Source: Piliocolobus tephrosceles (lineage: Eukaryota; Chordata; Mammalia; Primates; Cercopithecidae). From it: a stretch of 64,000 nucleotides of DNA. The position numbers and the translations under genes were made by a program. The stretch is taken from contig NC_045444.1 in the NCBI RefSeq assembly GCF_002776525.5, positions 26,932,658 through 26,996,657 on the forward strand, written 5' to 3'. Positions 33,691 through 45,694 of this stretch are shown in pieces (position 1 is the first letter of the stretch; the number at the start of each line of letters is the position of its first letter). The notes under the pieces were generated by a model. It had not been told where the DNA came from, made no database searches, and was given only the letters and a program-made list of their open reading frames with translations.

Positions 33691-33711
33691 GAAAGGTATC
33701 ATAACCCAGGA

Positions 33712-34009
33712 GGCTGGGCGCAGTGGCTCAAGCCTGTAATCCCAGTACTTTGAGAGGCCGAGGTGGGCGGATCACGAGGTCAGGAGATCGAGACCATCCT
33801 GGCTAACATGGTGAAATACTGTCTCTACTGAAAATACAAAAAAATTATCCAGGAATGGTGACAGGCGCCTGTAGTCCCAGCTACTCGGGAGGCTGAGGCA
33901 GGAGAATGGTGTGAATCCAGGAGGCGGAGCTTGCAATGAGCCAAAATAGTGTCACTGCACTCCAGCCTGGGCAACAGAGCGAGACTCCATCTCAAAAAAA
34001 AGAAAAAAA
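33712..34009 (+). mobile_element. AluY-type element
   Basis: Full Alu from GGCTGGGCGCAGTGGCTC, with GATCACGAGGTCAGGAGATC and a mixed A-tail. An 18-bp exact duplication (GAAAGGTATCATAACCCA) is at 33691-33708 and 34010-34027. Confidence 0.95.
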
Positions 34010-34027
34010 GAAAGGTATCATAACCCA

Positions 34028-35392
34028 ATATCATTCTGTCTGTCACTGGCCTACCATGGATGTCTGAATTTTCTGCAACTACTCACAGCTTTGGTTGCAA
34101 TCTTCAGAATAAGTGGCAATACATTATGGCAAAAGGGTAATTCACGAAATGATTGACATCTTACCCGTATGTGACAGAAATAACATCAACTTAAACCCAC
34201 AAGGTCTGAGCTCTAATACCAGCTTTGATACTTCCTTGCTGTTTTACATTGGGCAAGCTAAGAAACTTCCAGATCTTCAGAAAAAATCTTAACTGGTCAT
34301 TTAGTATACTTTTAGGAAGAACAAATGACAAACTATAATAAAAATGTAAATTCTATTCCATGAAACCTGTTTTTACTGTCAACAAATTTATTCTGCATAC
34401 AAAAATAAAGTGAATTCTCAAAGAGAGATGAGTTTCCAGAGTGGTGAAAATCTTCCCAAGGATGAGAAAATTTGGCAGGTCATTACTATCAGAGTAAATA
34501 GAGTGACACAGACCTCAGATTACAATTTTGTACAGGCACAATTTTAATGAAAATAAAAGAACTTTAGTTTTCCTTTAATTGCTTATGTTGTGAAACTCTG
34601 CTGAACTCGTTATTCAATACTTGCTGCTCTTTGCTCATGCAGGCATGGTTTCATACCACCTCTGGATTGGCATCCACAAAATCTAAGTGAATTAAATACA
34701 TACACTTTAGTAAATATATTCCCGCCAAAAACCAATGTCAACTTCATGAGTTCTAGATCTATTTATCTTAGTTTCTAAGAGTAGCATCGTAGGATGATTA
34801 GTGCTGTCCTTCCAGGAATTCAGTTTAGCTTATTTCTTTTCAATGCCACTGTGTCATCAGAGCTCTAGATGTCAGCCTCTTTTTTAATGCAACAAATTTC
34901 ATGATCTCAATTTCTCTATTGTACACTATTCCAGGAGATAGAGATGATGTGTGTATTTGTTCCATCAGCAACAAAACCTCAGTGGCATTATGTGTTTATC
35001 ACTTTTCCATGTGAGGTCCTAGAGATTAGGCAGGGGATGGCTGTGTGCATTTGCTGATCTTGTTCTGAGCTCAATCATTTATCTGGGAGTCATTTGATCT
35101 AGGCTGGTCTTGGCTGTTTTGCCTTGGTTTGCTTCACATACCTGTCGTCTTCTCCCTGGAACCAGCAGGGGGTAGGTACTGGGGGAAGGCAGGAATCAGT
35201 ATTCAGGTGTATTGGTAATAGTCTATTTCTTAATCTGTGTCATAGTTACAGACGTATTCATTTTGTGAAAATTTATAGAGCTACACTCACAATTTGTGCT
35301 TTCTCTCTCTCTCTCTGTGAGTGATTATATAGAATAGGTATACAATACATATTACTTTTAAATCTTAGTTAAGCATTTTCAAACGTTTAACT
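34028..35392. other. non-repetitive stretch with a possible MIR
   Basis: 34190-34310 is weakly MIR-like (CTTGCTGTTTTACATTGGGC). A short (CT)n lies at about 35301-35317. No gene recognised. Confidence 0.4.
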
Positions 35393-35420
35393 TAAAAAAA
35401 AAAAAAAAAAAGCATAATGG

Positions 35421-35740
35421 GGCCGGACATAGTGACTCATGCCTGTAATCCCAGCACTTTAGGACGCTAAGGTGGCTAGATCACTTGAGCCCTGGAGTTC
35501 AAGACCAGCCTGGGCAACATGGTAAAACTCCATCTATACCAAAAAATAACCAAAAAAAATAGCTGGGAGTGGTGGTGGGCACTTGTAATCCCAGCTACTC
35601 ACTAGGCTGAGGTGAGAAGCTCTGGGCTTGAGCCCTGGGAGGCAGAGGTTGCAGTGAGCTATGATCGTGCCACTGCATGACAGAGACATTGGGCAACAGA
35701 GTGATACCCTGTCTCAAAAAATAAAAAATAAAAAGAAACA
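35421..35740 (+). mobile_element. AluJ-type element
   Basis: Diverged two-monomer Alu: GGCCGGACATAGTGACTCAT at the start, AGACCAGCCTGGGCAACATG, and an A-rich tail at 35715-35740. An A-run at 35393-35411 lies just upstream. Confidence 0.9.
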
Positions 35741-36083
35741 CCATGGAGTTAACGTGAGAGTATACCTTTCACTCGATGATTCTATGATTAATCAAAGACT
35801 TGAAATGTCCACCAAACTAAAAGTCGAAGTAGAGTTTGCATGATTACATTGGAGGGGTCAAAGTTTATATTTGTACTATTTTAAAGTCTAGATTATTCAG
35901 ATAAACTATGTCATTTCAAAATTCTATAATTTATTTTTGTTCAAAGAAACATGGCATTAAACTCAATCACTGAAACAAGATTTGGCCTTACCATCTTTGA
36001 ACATCAAATGAAGTTACAATATAAACTTTCCCTCAACTACTCACAGGTTGTTTTATTGTTTTATTAGCTTCTCCATAAAGTCT

Positions 36084-36384
36084 GTTTTTTGTTTATTTTT
36101 GAGAGGGAGTCTCCCTGTTACCCAGGCTGCAGTGCTGTGGTTCAATAATCATTCACTGCAACCTTTGCCTCCTGGGTTCAAACAATTCTTGTGCCTCAGC
36201 CACCCAGGTAGCCGGGACTACAGGTGTATGCCACCATGCTTGGTTAATTTATTTGTATCTTTATAGAGACAGGGTTTCACCATGTTGGCCAGGCTGGTTC
36301 TCAGACTCCTGACCTCAAGTGATCTACCCACCTTGGCCTCCCAAAAATGCTGTGATTACAGACATGAGCCACTCCACCTGGTCA
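36084..36384 (-). mobile_element. old Alu (J/S)
   Basis: Reversed Alu: TTTTTTGTTTATTTTTGAGA tail side, AGGGTTTCACCATGTTGGCC, ending ATGAGCCACTCCACCTGG. Confidence 0.9.
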
Positions 36385-36600
36385 GTTTATCCATATAGTT
36401 ATTATAAAGCATTTAAACTACATATATGCAATTGAGTACTGTTAGCAAACAAATATGAAGTGCTATATAATTTAATTTCCTTAATATAAGGACTATAAAA
36501 AACTATACACTGTCTTGGGATGTAGAACACACATTTTTAAATATAACCAGATAGAAGTATTTATGGTCTGTTTGCTGAAAACTGCTTCAAACTGTGTGTG

Positions 36601-36893
36601 ACTGGGTGTGGTGGCTCATGCTTGTATCCCAACACTTTGGGAAATGAAGGTGGGAGAATTGGGAGGCCAGAAGTTCAAGAACAGCTTAGGAGACATAGAC
36701 AGACGCTCGTTTCTAAACAAAAATTTAAAAATTAGCAGGTGTCATGGTGCACATCTCTACTACAAAATACTTGGGAGGCTGAGGTGGGAGGATTGTTTGA
36801 GCTCAGGAGTTCAAGGCCGTAGTGAGCTGTGATCACACTACTTCACTCCAATCTAGGCAATATAGTGAGACCTTATCTCTAAAAAAGAAAGAA
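36601..36893 (+). mobile_element. AluJ-type element
   Basis: Diverged Alu starting ACTGGGTGTGGTGGCTCATG, with the tail AAAAAAGAAAGAAAG abutting the next Alu. Confidence 0.85.
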
Positions 36894-36897
36894 AGAG

Positions 36898-37207
36898 GCC
36901 GGGCATGGTGGCTCACATCTGTAATCCCAGCACTTTGGGAGGCCAAGGCAGGCGGATCACAAGGTCAGGAGATCAAGACCATCCTGACTAACACAGTACA
37001 ACCCCGTCTCTGTTAAAAATACAAAAACTTAGCCAGGTGTGGTGGCGGGCGCCTGTAGTCCCAGCTACTCAGGAGGCTGAGGCAGGAGAATGGCGTGAAC
37101 CCGGGAGGCGGAGCTTGCAGTGAGCTGAGATCACACCACTGTACTCCAGCCTGGGCAACAGAGCAAGACTCTGTCAAAAAAAAAAAAAAAAAAAGAAGGA
37201 AGGAAGG
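36898..37207 (+). mobile_element. AluY-type element running into the gap
   Basis: Starts GGCCGGGCATGGTGGCTCAC and keeps the Y-type GTGAACCCGGGAGGCGGAGC. Its A-tail becomes GAAGGAAGGAAGG and is cut by the N gap. Confidence 0.9.
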
Positions 37208-37307
37208 NNNNNNNNNNNNNNNNNNNNNNNNNNNNNNNNNNNNNNNNNNNNNNNNNNNNNNNNNNNNNNNNNNNNNNNNNNNNNNNNNNNNNNNNNNNNN
37301 NNNNNNN
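37208..37307. other. assembly gap (100 N)
   Basis: Exactly 100 N, a common placeholder for a gap of unknown size. It starts inside a GGAA-type tail repeat. Confidence 0.99.
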
Positions 37308-37739
37308 TCCCTCTGATCAGCTCACTACCCACTCAAGCACTTACAGTTATCACAATTATATACTTGTATATATTTATACTGATAATATACATATTATATA
37401 TGCATGCTTGCTGAGGGTGCATATATATTTTCATATGAAATTTGAGTATATTTTAAACCTATGTTATTATAGGAAGATTTATTCATAAAGACACTTAATT
37501 TTTACTTACGAGAAAATGTAAGATACATACCCATCATCAGCCAATAAGGTCAAGAGATTGTATCTGTCTTGTTTACTGTTGAATTATATTGTCATTTACA
37601 CAACTTGGCAAGTATTTCTTAACAAATAGTTACTAAATGGATGAATGAGCAACAAAGGTATTTTTACAAAGATATTTTAATGTTGCTACAGATTATTTTA
37701 TTATTCAACAAATTATAACCTTAATTGGAATTCAGAGAT
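37308..37739. other. A+T-rich unassigned stretch
   Basis: No gene. TA-rich around 37360-37440. Confidence 0.4.
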
Positions 37740-40448
37740 TTTTAACAAGTTAATTATAAGTATATAGGGTGAGGTAAGAATCAAAATTCACCTTCTCTCT
37801 ATGTATATTCAATTCTTCTAGCATTATTTTCAAAAAGACTACTCTTTTTCCCTCAACTGCCTGTCCATTTTTGTCAAAAATTAATTGACATATATGTGGA
37901 TGCATTTTGGACTCTCTATTTTGACCCACTGATCTATTTGTCAATCTTGATACCAGTATCTCGCAGAATTAATTACTTGTAGCTTTATTATAACTCTTGA
38001 GGTTAGACAGTGTTAGTCCTCAAACACTGCATTTTTCAAAGTTGCTTTGACTATTCTAGTCTTTTTCGTCTGTATATAAATCTTAGTATCATCCTGTCAA
38101 TTTCTATCAGCAATAAAAAATTTCCGTGGGTTTAAATAGGTACTGTATTGAATCTATAGATTAATATGGAAAAAACTGACATCTTAACAATATTGAGGCT
38201 TCTGATCCATGAATATATCTTTCCATTTTTGTAGGTCTTCTTTAATCTTTCTCAGCAATGTTTGTTAGTTTCTAATCTATAGTTCCTGTACATATTTTTA
38301 ACAAATTTATCTCTATTTTTATGGTTTTGTAAATGGTATTTCATTTTCTTTCAATTTTTGTTTGAGTGCTGTCTTTACATAGAAGAAAAAGATATATATA
38401 TATACTAGCCTGAATTCTTGCTAAATTCTCTTATTAATTCTAGAAGCTTAGAAGCTTTTCTTTGTAGATTTCAGATTTTTTCCAGATAAACTATAATGTT
38501 GTCTGCAAATAAAAAGAGTTTTACCTCTTCCTTTTAAATTTAGATAGCTTTTCTTCCTGTTGCTTACCTATTTTTCATTAGCTAGATTTTCTCATGCAAA
38601 GGTGAACAGAAGTGGTGAGAGTGGACACCATTGCTTTTTCCTGACCTTCAAGAGAAAGCATTATGCCATTATGACATTAGTTTAGGTTTTTCCAAGTGCC
38701 CCATATCAAGTTGAGGAAAATTCCTTCTATTCTTAGTTTGTTGAGAATTTTGATAAGAAATAGAGGTTAGATATTTTCAAATTCTTTTTTATATCAATTG
38801 AGAAGGAAATATTAGTTTATTTCTGTGTTAATATGTGGGATTACACTGACTACTGTTTGAATATTTAATCAAACTTACATTCTGAGATACCTCTACTTGG
38901 ACAAGATGTATTATCCTTTTAAAATATATGTTTGATTTGATTTGCTTAAATTTTAAAACTTTTGCATATATATTCATGAAAGATATTGATCTCTGTTTTT
39001 ATTTTATGCATGTGACATTTTAGTGTCAGATCAATGTTGGCCTTATAGAATAAATTAATAAGTACTCCCTCCTCTTTAATATTTTAAGAGTTTGTGTATA
39101 TTTGATAATACTTTTTTATAAATATTTGTTCGAATTTTCCAGTGACGCCATCTAAGCTTAAAGTTTTCTTTATGGAGGATATTTGGTTAAATATTAAATT
39201 TCCTTAACAGATATAGGGCTATTCAAGTCATCTATTTCTTGAGTGAGTTTTGGTGCTGTGTGTTTTAAAATATTTTTTCACTTCAATTAAGTTCATCATA
39301 TCTGCTGATTATCGCTGTTTATAATGTTCTCCTATTATCTTTTTAATATACTTTCAGTCTTTATTCTTCTTCCCTTCACTTTCCTGATATTGGTAATTTT
39401 TATCTCCCCTCTCTTTTTCATAATTAGTCTGGCTAGAGCTTTATTAATTTTATTGATCTTCTTAAAAAAACAGCTTTGATTTCACTCATTTTCTTTATTG
39501 TTTTTCTGATTTATTTCAGCTCTAATCACTGTTATTTCTTATACTGTGTTTATTTGGGCTTTCATTTTTTCTTCCTTTCTTAGTTTCTTAAGATGAGTGC
39601 TCTGTTGTTTATTTACACCTTTCTCATTTCTAACATAACTATTAACTGCCATATTTTCTGACTTCTTTGATTTCTTCTTTCACCCAAGAGTTTCATATAT
39701 AGATGTCCTATTTAGTTTTCAAAAATTTGAGAATTTTCCAAGGATCTGTTATGATTTCTAATTGAATTTCAATGTAGATACTTTGTATGACTTCAATTAT
39801 TTTCAATTTGTTAAAACTTGTTTTATGGTGTAGAGCATGGAAAATCTTGGGAAATATTTCCTGTGCACTTGAAAGAATGTATATTCTGCTGTCATTTGGT
39901 GCAATGTTCTGTCAATGTAAAGTAGGTTAATTTGGTTGATAGTGTTGATCAAGTATTTACTGATATTCTGCCTTTTCTAAAAATTATGAAGAAATGAGTT
40001 TGAGGTCTCTAACAGTAATTATTAATTTCTCTATTTCTGCTTTAGCGTTCATTCAGTTTTCATTGTGTGTATTTTGAAGCTCTGTTATTAGGTGTATAGA
40101 TATTTAAAATTATGCTCTCTTGAAGAACTGACCTCTTTATCATGAGGAAATGAACTTCTTTATTGTTAGTAATATTCTTTACTTTATAATCTACTTTATC
40201 TGATGTTAAGAAAGGTACTTTGATTTCTTTTCATTAGTGTTATCTTATTTTTATACATACACATGGCATATATTCTTTTACTTTTAACCTTTCAAATGTG
40301 TGCTTTTATATTTCAGGTAGATTTCCTGTTAGGGATCATATAATTGGTTCTTACTTTCTTTATCCAATCTGTCAATCTCTGCCTTTTCATTAAAATATTT
40401 AGACAGTTTATATTCCATGTGATTGCTGATACTGTTAGATTTACATCT
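37740..40448 (-). mobile_element. ancient L1M, ORF2 part
   Basis: Reversed L1M ORF2 with many small changes: GATCTATTTGTCAATCTTGA, CAATATTGAGGCTTCTGATC, AATGTTGTCTGCAAATAAAA (degraded FADD region), TGTATATTCTGCTGTCATTT, ending near the ORF2 start at TTATATTCCATGTGATTGCT. No usable reading frame remains. Confidence 0.85.
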
Positions 40449-41346
40449 ACAAAAAGGATGACCATGCAAAAGCTCCATCTGAAGGTCACCAACAGCAAAG
40501 AATAAAGGTAAATAAATCCATAAAGATGAGGGAAAACCAGCACCAAAAGTCTGAACATTTCAAAAACCAGAATGTCTTTTCTCTTCTGAAGGATCAAAAC
40601 TCCTCGCCAGCAAGGGAACAAAACTGGACGGAGAATGAGTTCGACAAATTGACAGAAGTAGGCTTCAGAAGGTAGGCAATAACATACTCCTCCCAGCTAA
40701 AGGAGCATGCTCTAACCCAATGCGAGGAAGCTGAGAACCTCGAAATAAGGCTAGAGGAATTGCTAACTAGAATAACCAGTTTAGAAAACAATGTAAATGA
40801 CCTGATTGAATTGAAAAACACAGCACGAGAACTTTGTGAAGCATACACAAGTATCAATAGCCGAACTGATCAAGCAGAAGAAAGGATATTAGAGATCGAA
40901 GAACAACTGAATGAAATAAAGCATGAAGACAAGATTAGAGCAAAAAGAATGAAAAGGAACAAATAAGGCCTTCAAGAAATGTGGGACTATGTGAAAAGAC
41001 CAAACCTACGTTGATTGTTGTACCTGAAAGTGACAGGGAGAATGGAACCAAGTTGGAAAACACTCTTTAGGATATTATCCAGGAGAACTTCAACCTAGCA
41101 AGACAGGCCAACATTCAAATTCAGGAAACACAGAGAACACCACAAAGATTTTCCTTGAGAAGAGCAACTCCAAGACACATAATCATCAGATTCACGAAGG
41201 TTGAAATGAAGGAAAAAAATGTTAAGGGCAGCCAGAGAGAAAGGTCTGGTTACCCACAAAGGGAATCCCATCAGACTCACAGCGGATCTCTTTGCAGAAA
41301 CCCAACAAGCCAGAAGAGAGTGGGGGCCAATATTCAACATTCTTAA
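40449..41346 (+). pseudogene. L1 ORF1 fragment, plus strand, tail-less
   Basis: Begins in the end of an L1 5'UTR (CCATCTGAAGGTCACCAACA), then reads ORF1 with stops and a frameshift: the coiled coil at 40760-40966 (ITSLENNVNDLIELKNTARE), and RRATPRHIIIRFTKVEMKEK at 41155-41214. It stops abruptly at GGGGGCCAATATTCAACATT within ORF1. Less diverged than the L1M around it. No ORF2, A-tail or clear target duplication. Confidence 0.85.
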
Positions 41347-42460
41347 TGATTCATACTTTTTAAGTCACATTTTCTCTGTTTCATTTTGAATTTCTATCAC
41401 TGCATCTTTAAATTTACTAATCTTCTATTCCAGATGTATAATTGTCCATTATTCCCATGTAGTGGAGTTTTCATTTCAGCATTGTAGTTTTCATCACTAG
41501 AAGTTCTATTTAAGTCTTTTCATAATTTCTTTATCTCTACTTAATATATCCAATCTTTCCTGTAGCTTCTTGAACTTTTGAAATACAGTTACAAGAATCA
41601 TTCTAATAGCCTTGTCTACTACTTCTATCATCTGTGTCAGTTTCAACAGAATTTTAGTCCTCAGTATGAATCACATTTTCTTGCTTTTTTGAGTCAATTT
41701 TTGATTGAACACAAAATAATGGTATTCACGCTTTTGTGTGCTAAATATTTTTGTGGGCCTTTAATTATTTTTGAGCTTTGTTTTGTGAAGCAGTTATTTA
41801 GAAATGGGGTGAATCTTTCTGGTATTTATGTTAAGCTTTGTTTGATAGAACCAGAACAGCATTTCAGGCTAGATCTAATTTTTCCACATTAATGATGCAA
41901 AGCACTTCTGATAAGCTTACTTTATGATGTGTGAATCACTTTGGCTGATGGGAAGAGGCACTATGTCCAGTCTCCTTTGAGCTCTGTAAATTTTCTCCTC
42001 TAATCCTTGCAGGTTGCTTTTTACCTGGTCTTGTACAGTTTTCTTAGAAGTATGTGCTCATTAGTGTTCTCATGTAAATAATAGAAGAAAATGTTCTGCA
42101 GATCTCCAAGGTTGTTTTTGGTTCCTTCCTCTTGAGAACTGTTCCCTGGGAATTCTAGCCACCAGGACCTCCCAGAATTCCCAGCTCTCTGTCTTTGGCT
42201 CAGGAAGACACCTGGGGTCTGCCTAGCAGAAACTCCCTGTGCCACAGTCTGGAAGGTTTTTTCGGACAATATCTAAGGCGATCAAGTGCTCATCTCATTT
42301 GTTTCCTATCTTTCAGGAAACATTGCCCTTTGTTACCCAATGCCCGATGTCTTGAAAATCATTGTTTCATGCATTTTGTGTTTTGCCATTGTTTCCTTGT
42401 TTTAGGTAAAAGGGTAAATCTCATCTCTGTCATGTCCCCTTGGCTGAAATAGAAACCCTG
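41347..42460 (-). mobile_element. ancient L1M 5' region
   Basis: Text familiar from the reversed 5' part of L1M: CCTTGTCTACTACTTCTATC, ATCTGTGTCAGTTTCAACAG, TTTTTGAGCTTTGTTTTGTG, and near the end CATTGTTTCATGCATTTTGT. It continues the same minus-strand L1M after the embedded ORF1 piece. Confidence 0.65.
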
Positions 42461-42469
42461 ATTGAAATT

Positions 42470-43045
42470 TAAATAAAATTATGTCCCTCCTCTCCTTAAA
42501 ATCTTATCTTCACATCTCACTTAGTAACTGCCAAAGTCCTAACACAGGTCTACAGGGTCCTACATAACAAGGTCCTGTTATCATTCTGAGCTCATCTGCT
42601 ACTCCACTTTCATTCACTTGTCTGCTCTAGTCACAATGTCTCCCTTGCCTTTTGCTAAGTAAGCTAGGCATGCTCTCCTCTCTTGGCCTTTGGCATAGGT
42701 GTTTTCACTGTTTCAAGTTTTCTTTCCCTGGATAATCACCTAGTTGGCTCTTCAAATATTGAGTTTTCACTGAGGAACCCTGTGGTCACTCTACGTAAAT
42801 TTTACAACCCAAATCTGAGATTCCTTATTCTTCTTTCTTCCTTTATTTTTTCTTCTCAGCACGTATTCTCATATATGTTATATATTTAACTTTTTAACTT
42901 TTTATCTATTTATTTTCTGTCTCTCCTCCATTGAAATGTGTCTCTACTCCATAAGAGCAGAGAGTCTAATGTTTTTCCCACTGTATTCAGAGTGTTTTCA
43001 GCATGATACATTATATAGATACTTATGAAATAAATGAATTATGAA
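42470..43045 (+). mobile_element. L2 element
   Basis: L2 order: CTCCTTAAAATCTTATCTTC, TACAGGGTCCTACATAACAA, CTCTTGGCCTTTGGCATAGG, GATACTTATGAAATAAATGA at the 3' end. Confidence 0.75.
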
Positions 43046-43111
43046 TAAATACATGATTATTAATCATTTATGAGAGACTAGTATTTTTCTAACTGGGAGC
43101 TTGAAGGATAT

Positions 43112-43653
43112 TGTGGTGGATAGAATAATTCCCTTCCCCCTCAAGATGCCCATATCTTAATCCCTAGGACCTAGAAATATGTGATATTACAAGGAAAGGG
43201 AAAATTACAATTGCAGATCGAACTAACATTGCTAAATAGCTGACACTGAGATGAGGAGATGATTTGAATTACCCAAATGGGCCCAATGTAATCACAAGGG
43301 TCCTTATAAGTGAAAGGAGAAGTACATGTCAATGTTAGAATGATGCAATGTGAGGAACACTTGACTGGCCATTGCTGGCTTGAATGATGGAAGAAGGCCA
43401 TAGTTAAGGACAGCAGGTAGGTTTTAGAAGCCAGACAAGAAAAAGAAAAAGACAAAAATAAAAAACCACAAGAAAATGGATTCCCCCTTAGACTTTCCAC
43501 AGAGAAACACACCAATGCTGACCACTTGATTTTTGGCCTAATGAGATACATTTCAGAAACCCAACTTCCAGTATGATAAGATAATAAATTTGTGTTGTTT
43601 TAAGCCATTAAGTTGTGGTAATCTGTTATAGCAGCAAAAGTGAACTAATATAG
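43112..43653 (+). mobile_element. MLT1-type MaLR solo LTR
   Basis: Starts TGTGGTGGATAGAATAATTC, has GGGCCCAATGTAATCACAAG and GGTCCTTATAAG, and ends AGATAATAAATTTGTGTTGT then GTGAACTAATATA. The AATAAA inside is the LTR's own poly(A) signal. The antisense 126-codon open frame is spurious. Confidence 0.8.
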
Positions 43654-43740
43654 ACTTTTTTTCTCTCCAATGTTTTTAAATTTATGGTAAAATTGTTTGA
43701 CACAATTCTATTTTCATTCCTCATGCTAGAGAGACAACAA

Positions 43741-44075
43741 CCTTTTCTTCTCCTTCTTCTTCTTTTATGTTTTGTTTTGTTTTGTTTAGGGAAACTGGGT
43801 CTTGGTCTATACATCTAGGCTAGAGTAGAGTGGCATGAACATAGTTCACTGCAGACTCCAACACCTGGGCTCAAGGGATCCTTCCACCTCAGCCTCCCGG
43901 GTAGCTAGGACTACGGGTGTGTGCCACCATACCTGGCTATTTTTAAAAAAATTTTTTATAAGACAGGGTTTTCCTGTTTTGCCCAGGCTTGGCTTGAACC
44001 CCTGGCCTCAAGTGATCCTCCCACCTTGGCCTCCCAAAACCCTGGGATTATAGGTATGAGTCACTGCACATGGCC
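43741..44075 (-). mobile_element. AluJ-type element
   Basis: Reversed Alu with a (TTTTG)n/(CTT)n-rich tail at 43741-43789 and the diverged body TTGAACCCCTGGCCTCAAGT, ending GCACATGGCCC. CTAGAGA-type sequences flank it. Confidence 0.85.
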
Positions 44076-45462
44076 CTAGAGACAAGCTTTTAATCTAGAA
44101 ATCATTACCCACACTTCTGGGACATATTCTTAAGTTACTTTTAAAAAAATAATTTTCTGCCCTGTATTTTCTCTGTTCATTCCGGAACACCTGTAGATAT
44201 AGACAATGGACCTCCTAGATTAACCTCTAATTTTCTTTTTTCTTCCCCCTTCCCTTCTTGAAATGTTTTCTCCACTGTCTGATAGATTCCCTTAATTTTG
44301 CTTTCCAACCCCCAGTTTGAATATTTTAGTTATATGATGGTTTTCATTTCCAAGGGCCCTTTTTTGTTTTCTAAATATTCCACTTTAAAAAGCAGCCTCT
44401 TTTTGTTTCAGGATAGTAATATATAGTCTAAAGTTAAAATAATAGGTTTTTATTTTTTTTTAAGTTTTATTTTCCACCAATTGTCTGTTTCTTCCATGTT
44501 TTGTTTGTTTTTATTTTCTGTTTTGTTTTGGCCTTAAGCTTTTCACATTGATAGACTTTTCTCAAATAGATGATCCTAGTGATTTTGCTTATATTTAAGA
44601 GTGGGGAAACAAATTCTGTTTCAAAACAAAATATTGTCTTTTAAAAAAGCAAGCTGTTGGTTGTTGGTGTGTGCCAGTTCTGGGATTCATTATAGGGAGA
44701 TCTTAACAAGGGGGTGATCTGACTGAACATTTCACTGGGAGAAATCCAACATCAGTCACTTTAGATCCTTTCCTGGGCAGTGCAGGTTTTCCAGAGATTG
44801 CTTTTACCTTCTCTTTCCTGGAGGTAAGTCATAGTTATTAATGTTCTCCTGGAACTGAATAGCGAAAGTAAACTAGAGACATGGGGTCTTAGCTTCCAGG
44901 ATTCACGTGTCTTACTCTTCCTGTTTCAACATGAATGAACTGTGTGAGGTATACCCTGAACCAAACCTGTTTTCTCCTTCTCACAGAATATGCCCCTTGT
45001 CTGTTGGGGTGACTAAGAAGCAATTCAAACAGCTCTCAGCTGATCTTTCTTGTTTAAAAAGTACTCCTTCTTCATCTCTATATTGAGAAGCATCTTGTGC
45101 CACCCAATTCTTAGGCTTTTAAAGTTTTTTTAAAATAGATGTTGGATTAATTTCTTGTATTTCCACATTATCAATTTGGAATTCAGCTGTAATACAGGTA
45201 ACATATATCCATCTGCTTTCTAGCTTCCAAATGTTGTTATTCTTTTGTAATCCATTATCTAGTTCTCCACATTCTTGTAGTTTTAATTCTTGAAAACTTC
45301 CTTTAATGTTTTGTGAGAGTTATTGAATGCATGTACAATTCACTATCTTTAACTGGAATTAAAATTTTCATATCAACATTAAAAAGAGCCAAAAGCAATT
45401 TAAGCAAATTATTAATATAAAAAGAAACATATCCTGTGTTTTAAAAGTTAACACAGTATGTC
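44076..45462. other. non-repetitive stretch
   Basis: No gene or assigned repeat. Confidence 0.4.
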
Positions 45463-45631
45463 TTTATTAAAACAGTACTGATAAGTAAGTTTTGTATAAG
45501 TTACTTTTCACATTTTTTAACTTCACATGGAAATTTTCTAAACGTCTTATTATATCAGATATATTTGTGGCTTGCCTTTTACACATGCTACTTTCTGAGT
45601 CAGGTATAACATTTTCCAGTTTATTTGTATT
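45463..45631 (-). CDS. weak candidate terminal coding exon (unidentified)
   Basis: On the minus strand, a possible acceptor (ACGTTATCAG, just beyond 45631) precedes an open frame. It reads NTNKLENVIPDSESSMC at its start, then an Ile/Leu/Lys-rich helix-like part (DIIRRLENFHVKLKNVK), and stops at TAA (45467-45469). That stop overlaps a poly(A) signal AATAAA (45463-45468), and TGTGTT follows downstream. The peptide looks like the C-terminus of a helical protein, but I do not recognise it and found no upstream exon. The open frame also runs back through the presumed intron to 45694, so the splice site is not required. Chance is a real alternative. Confidence 0.2.
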
Positions 45632-45694
45632 CTGATAACGTAGTAAGAATTTAAGTGGTAATTGTAATAACAAAAAAAAATCAATAGAAATCAA

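Noticed and set aside
41578..41892. 104-codon plus-strand open frame
   Set aside because: It is antisense to the 5' region of an ancient L1M.
43171..43551. 126-codon minus-strand open frame
   Set aside because: It is antisense to an MLT1 LTR, with no conserved protein.
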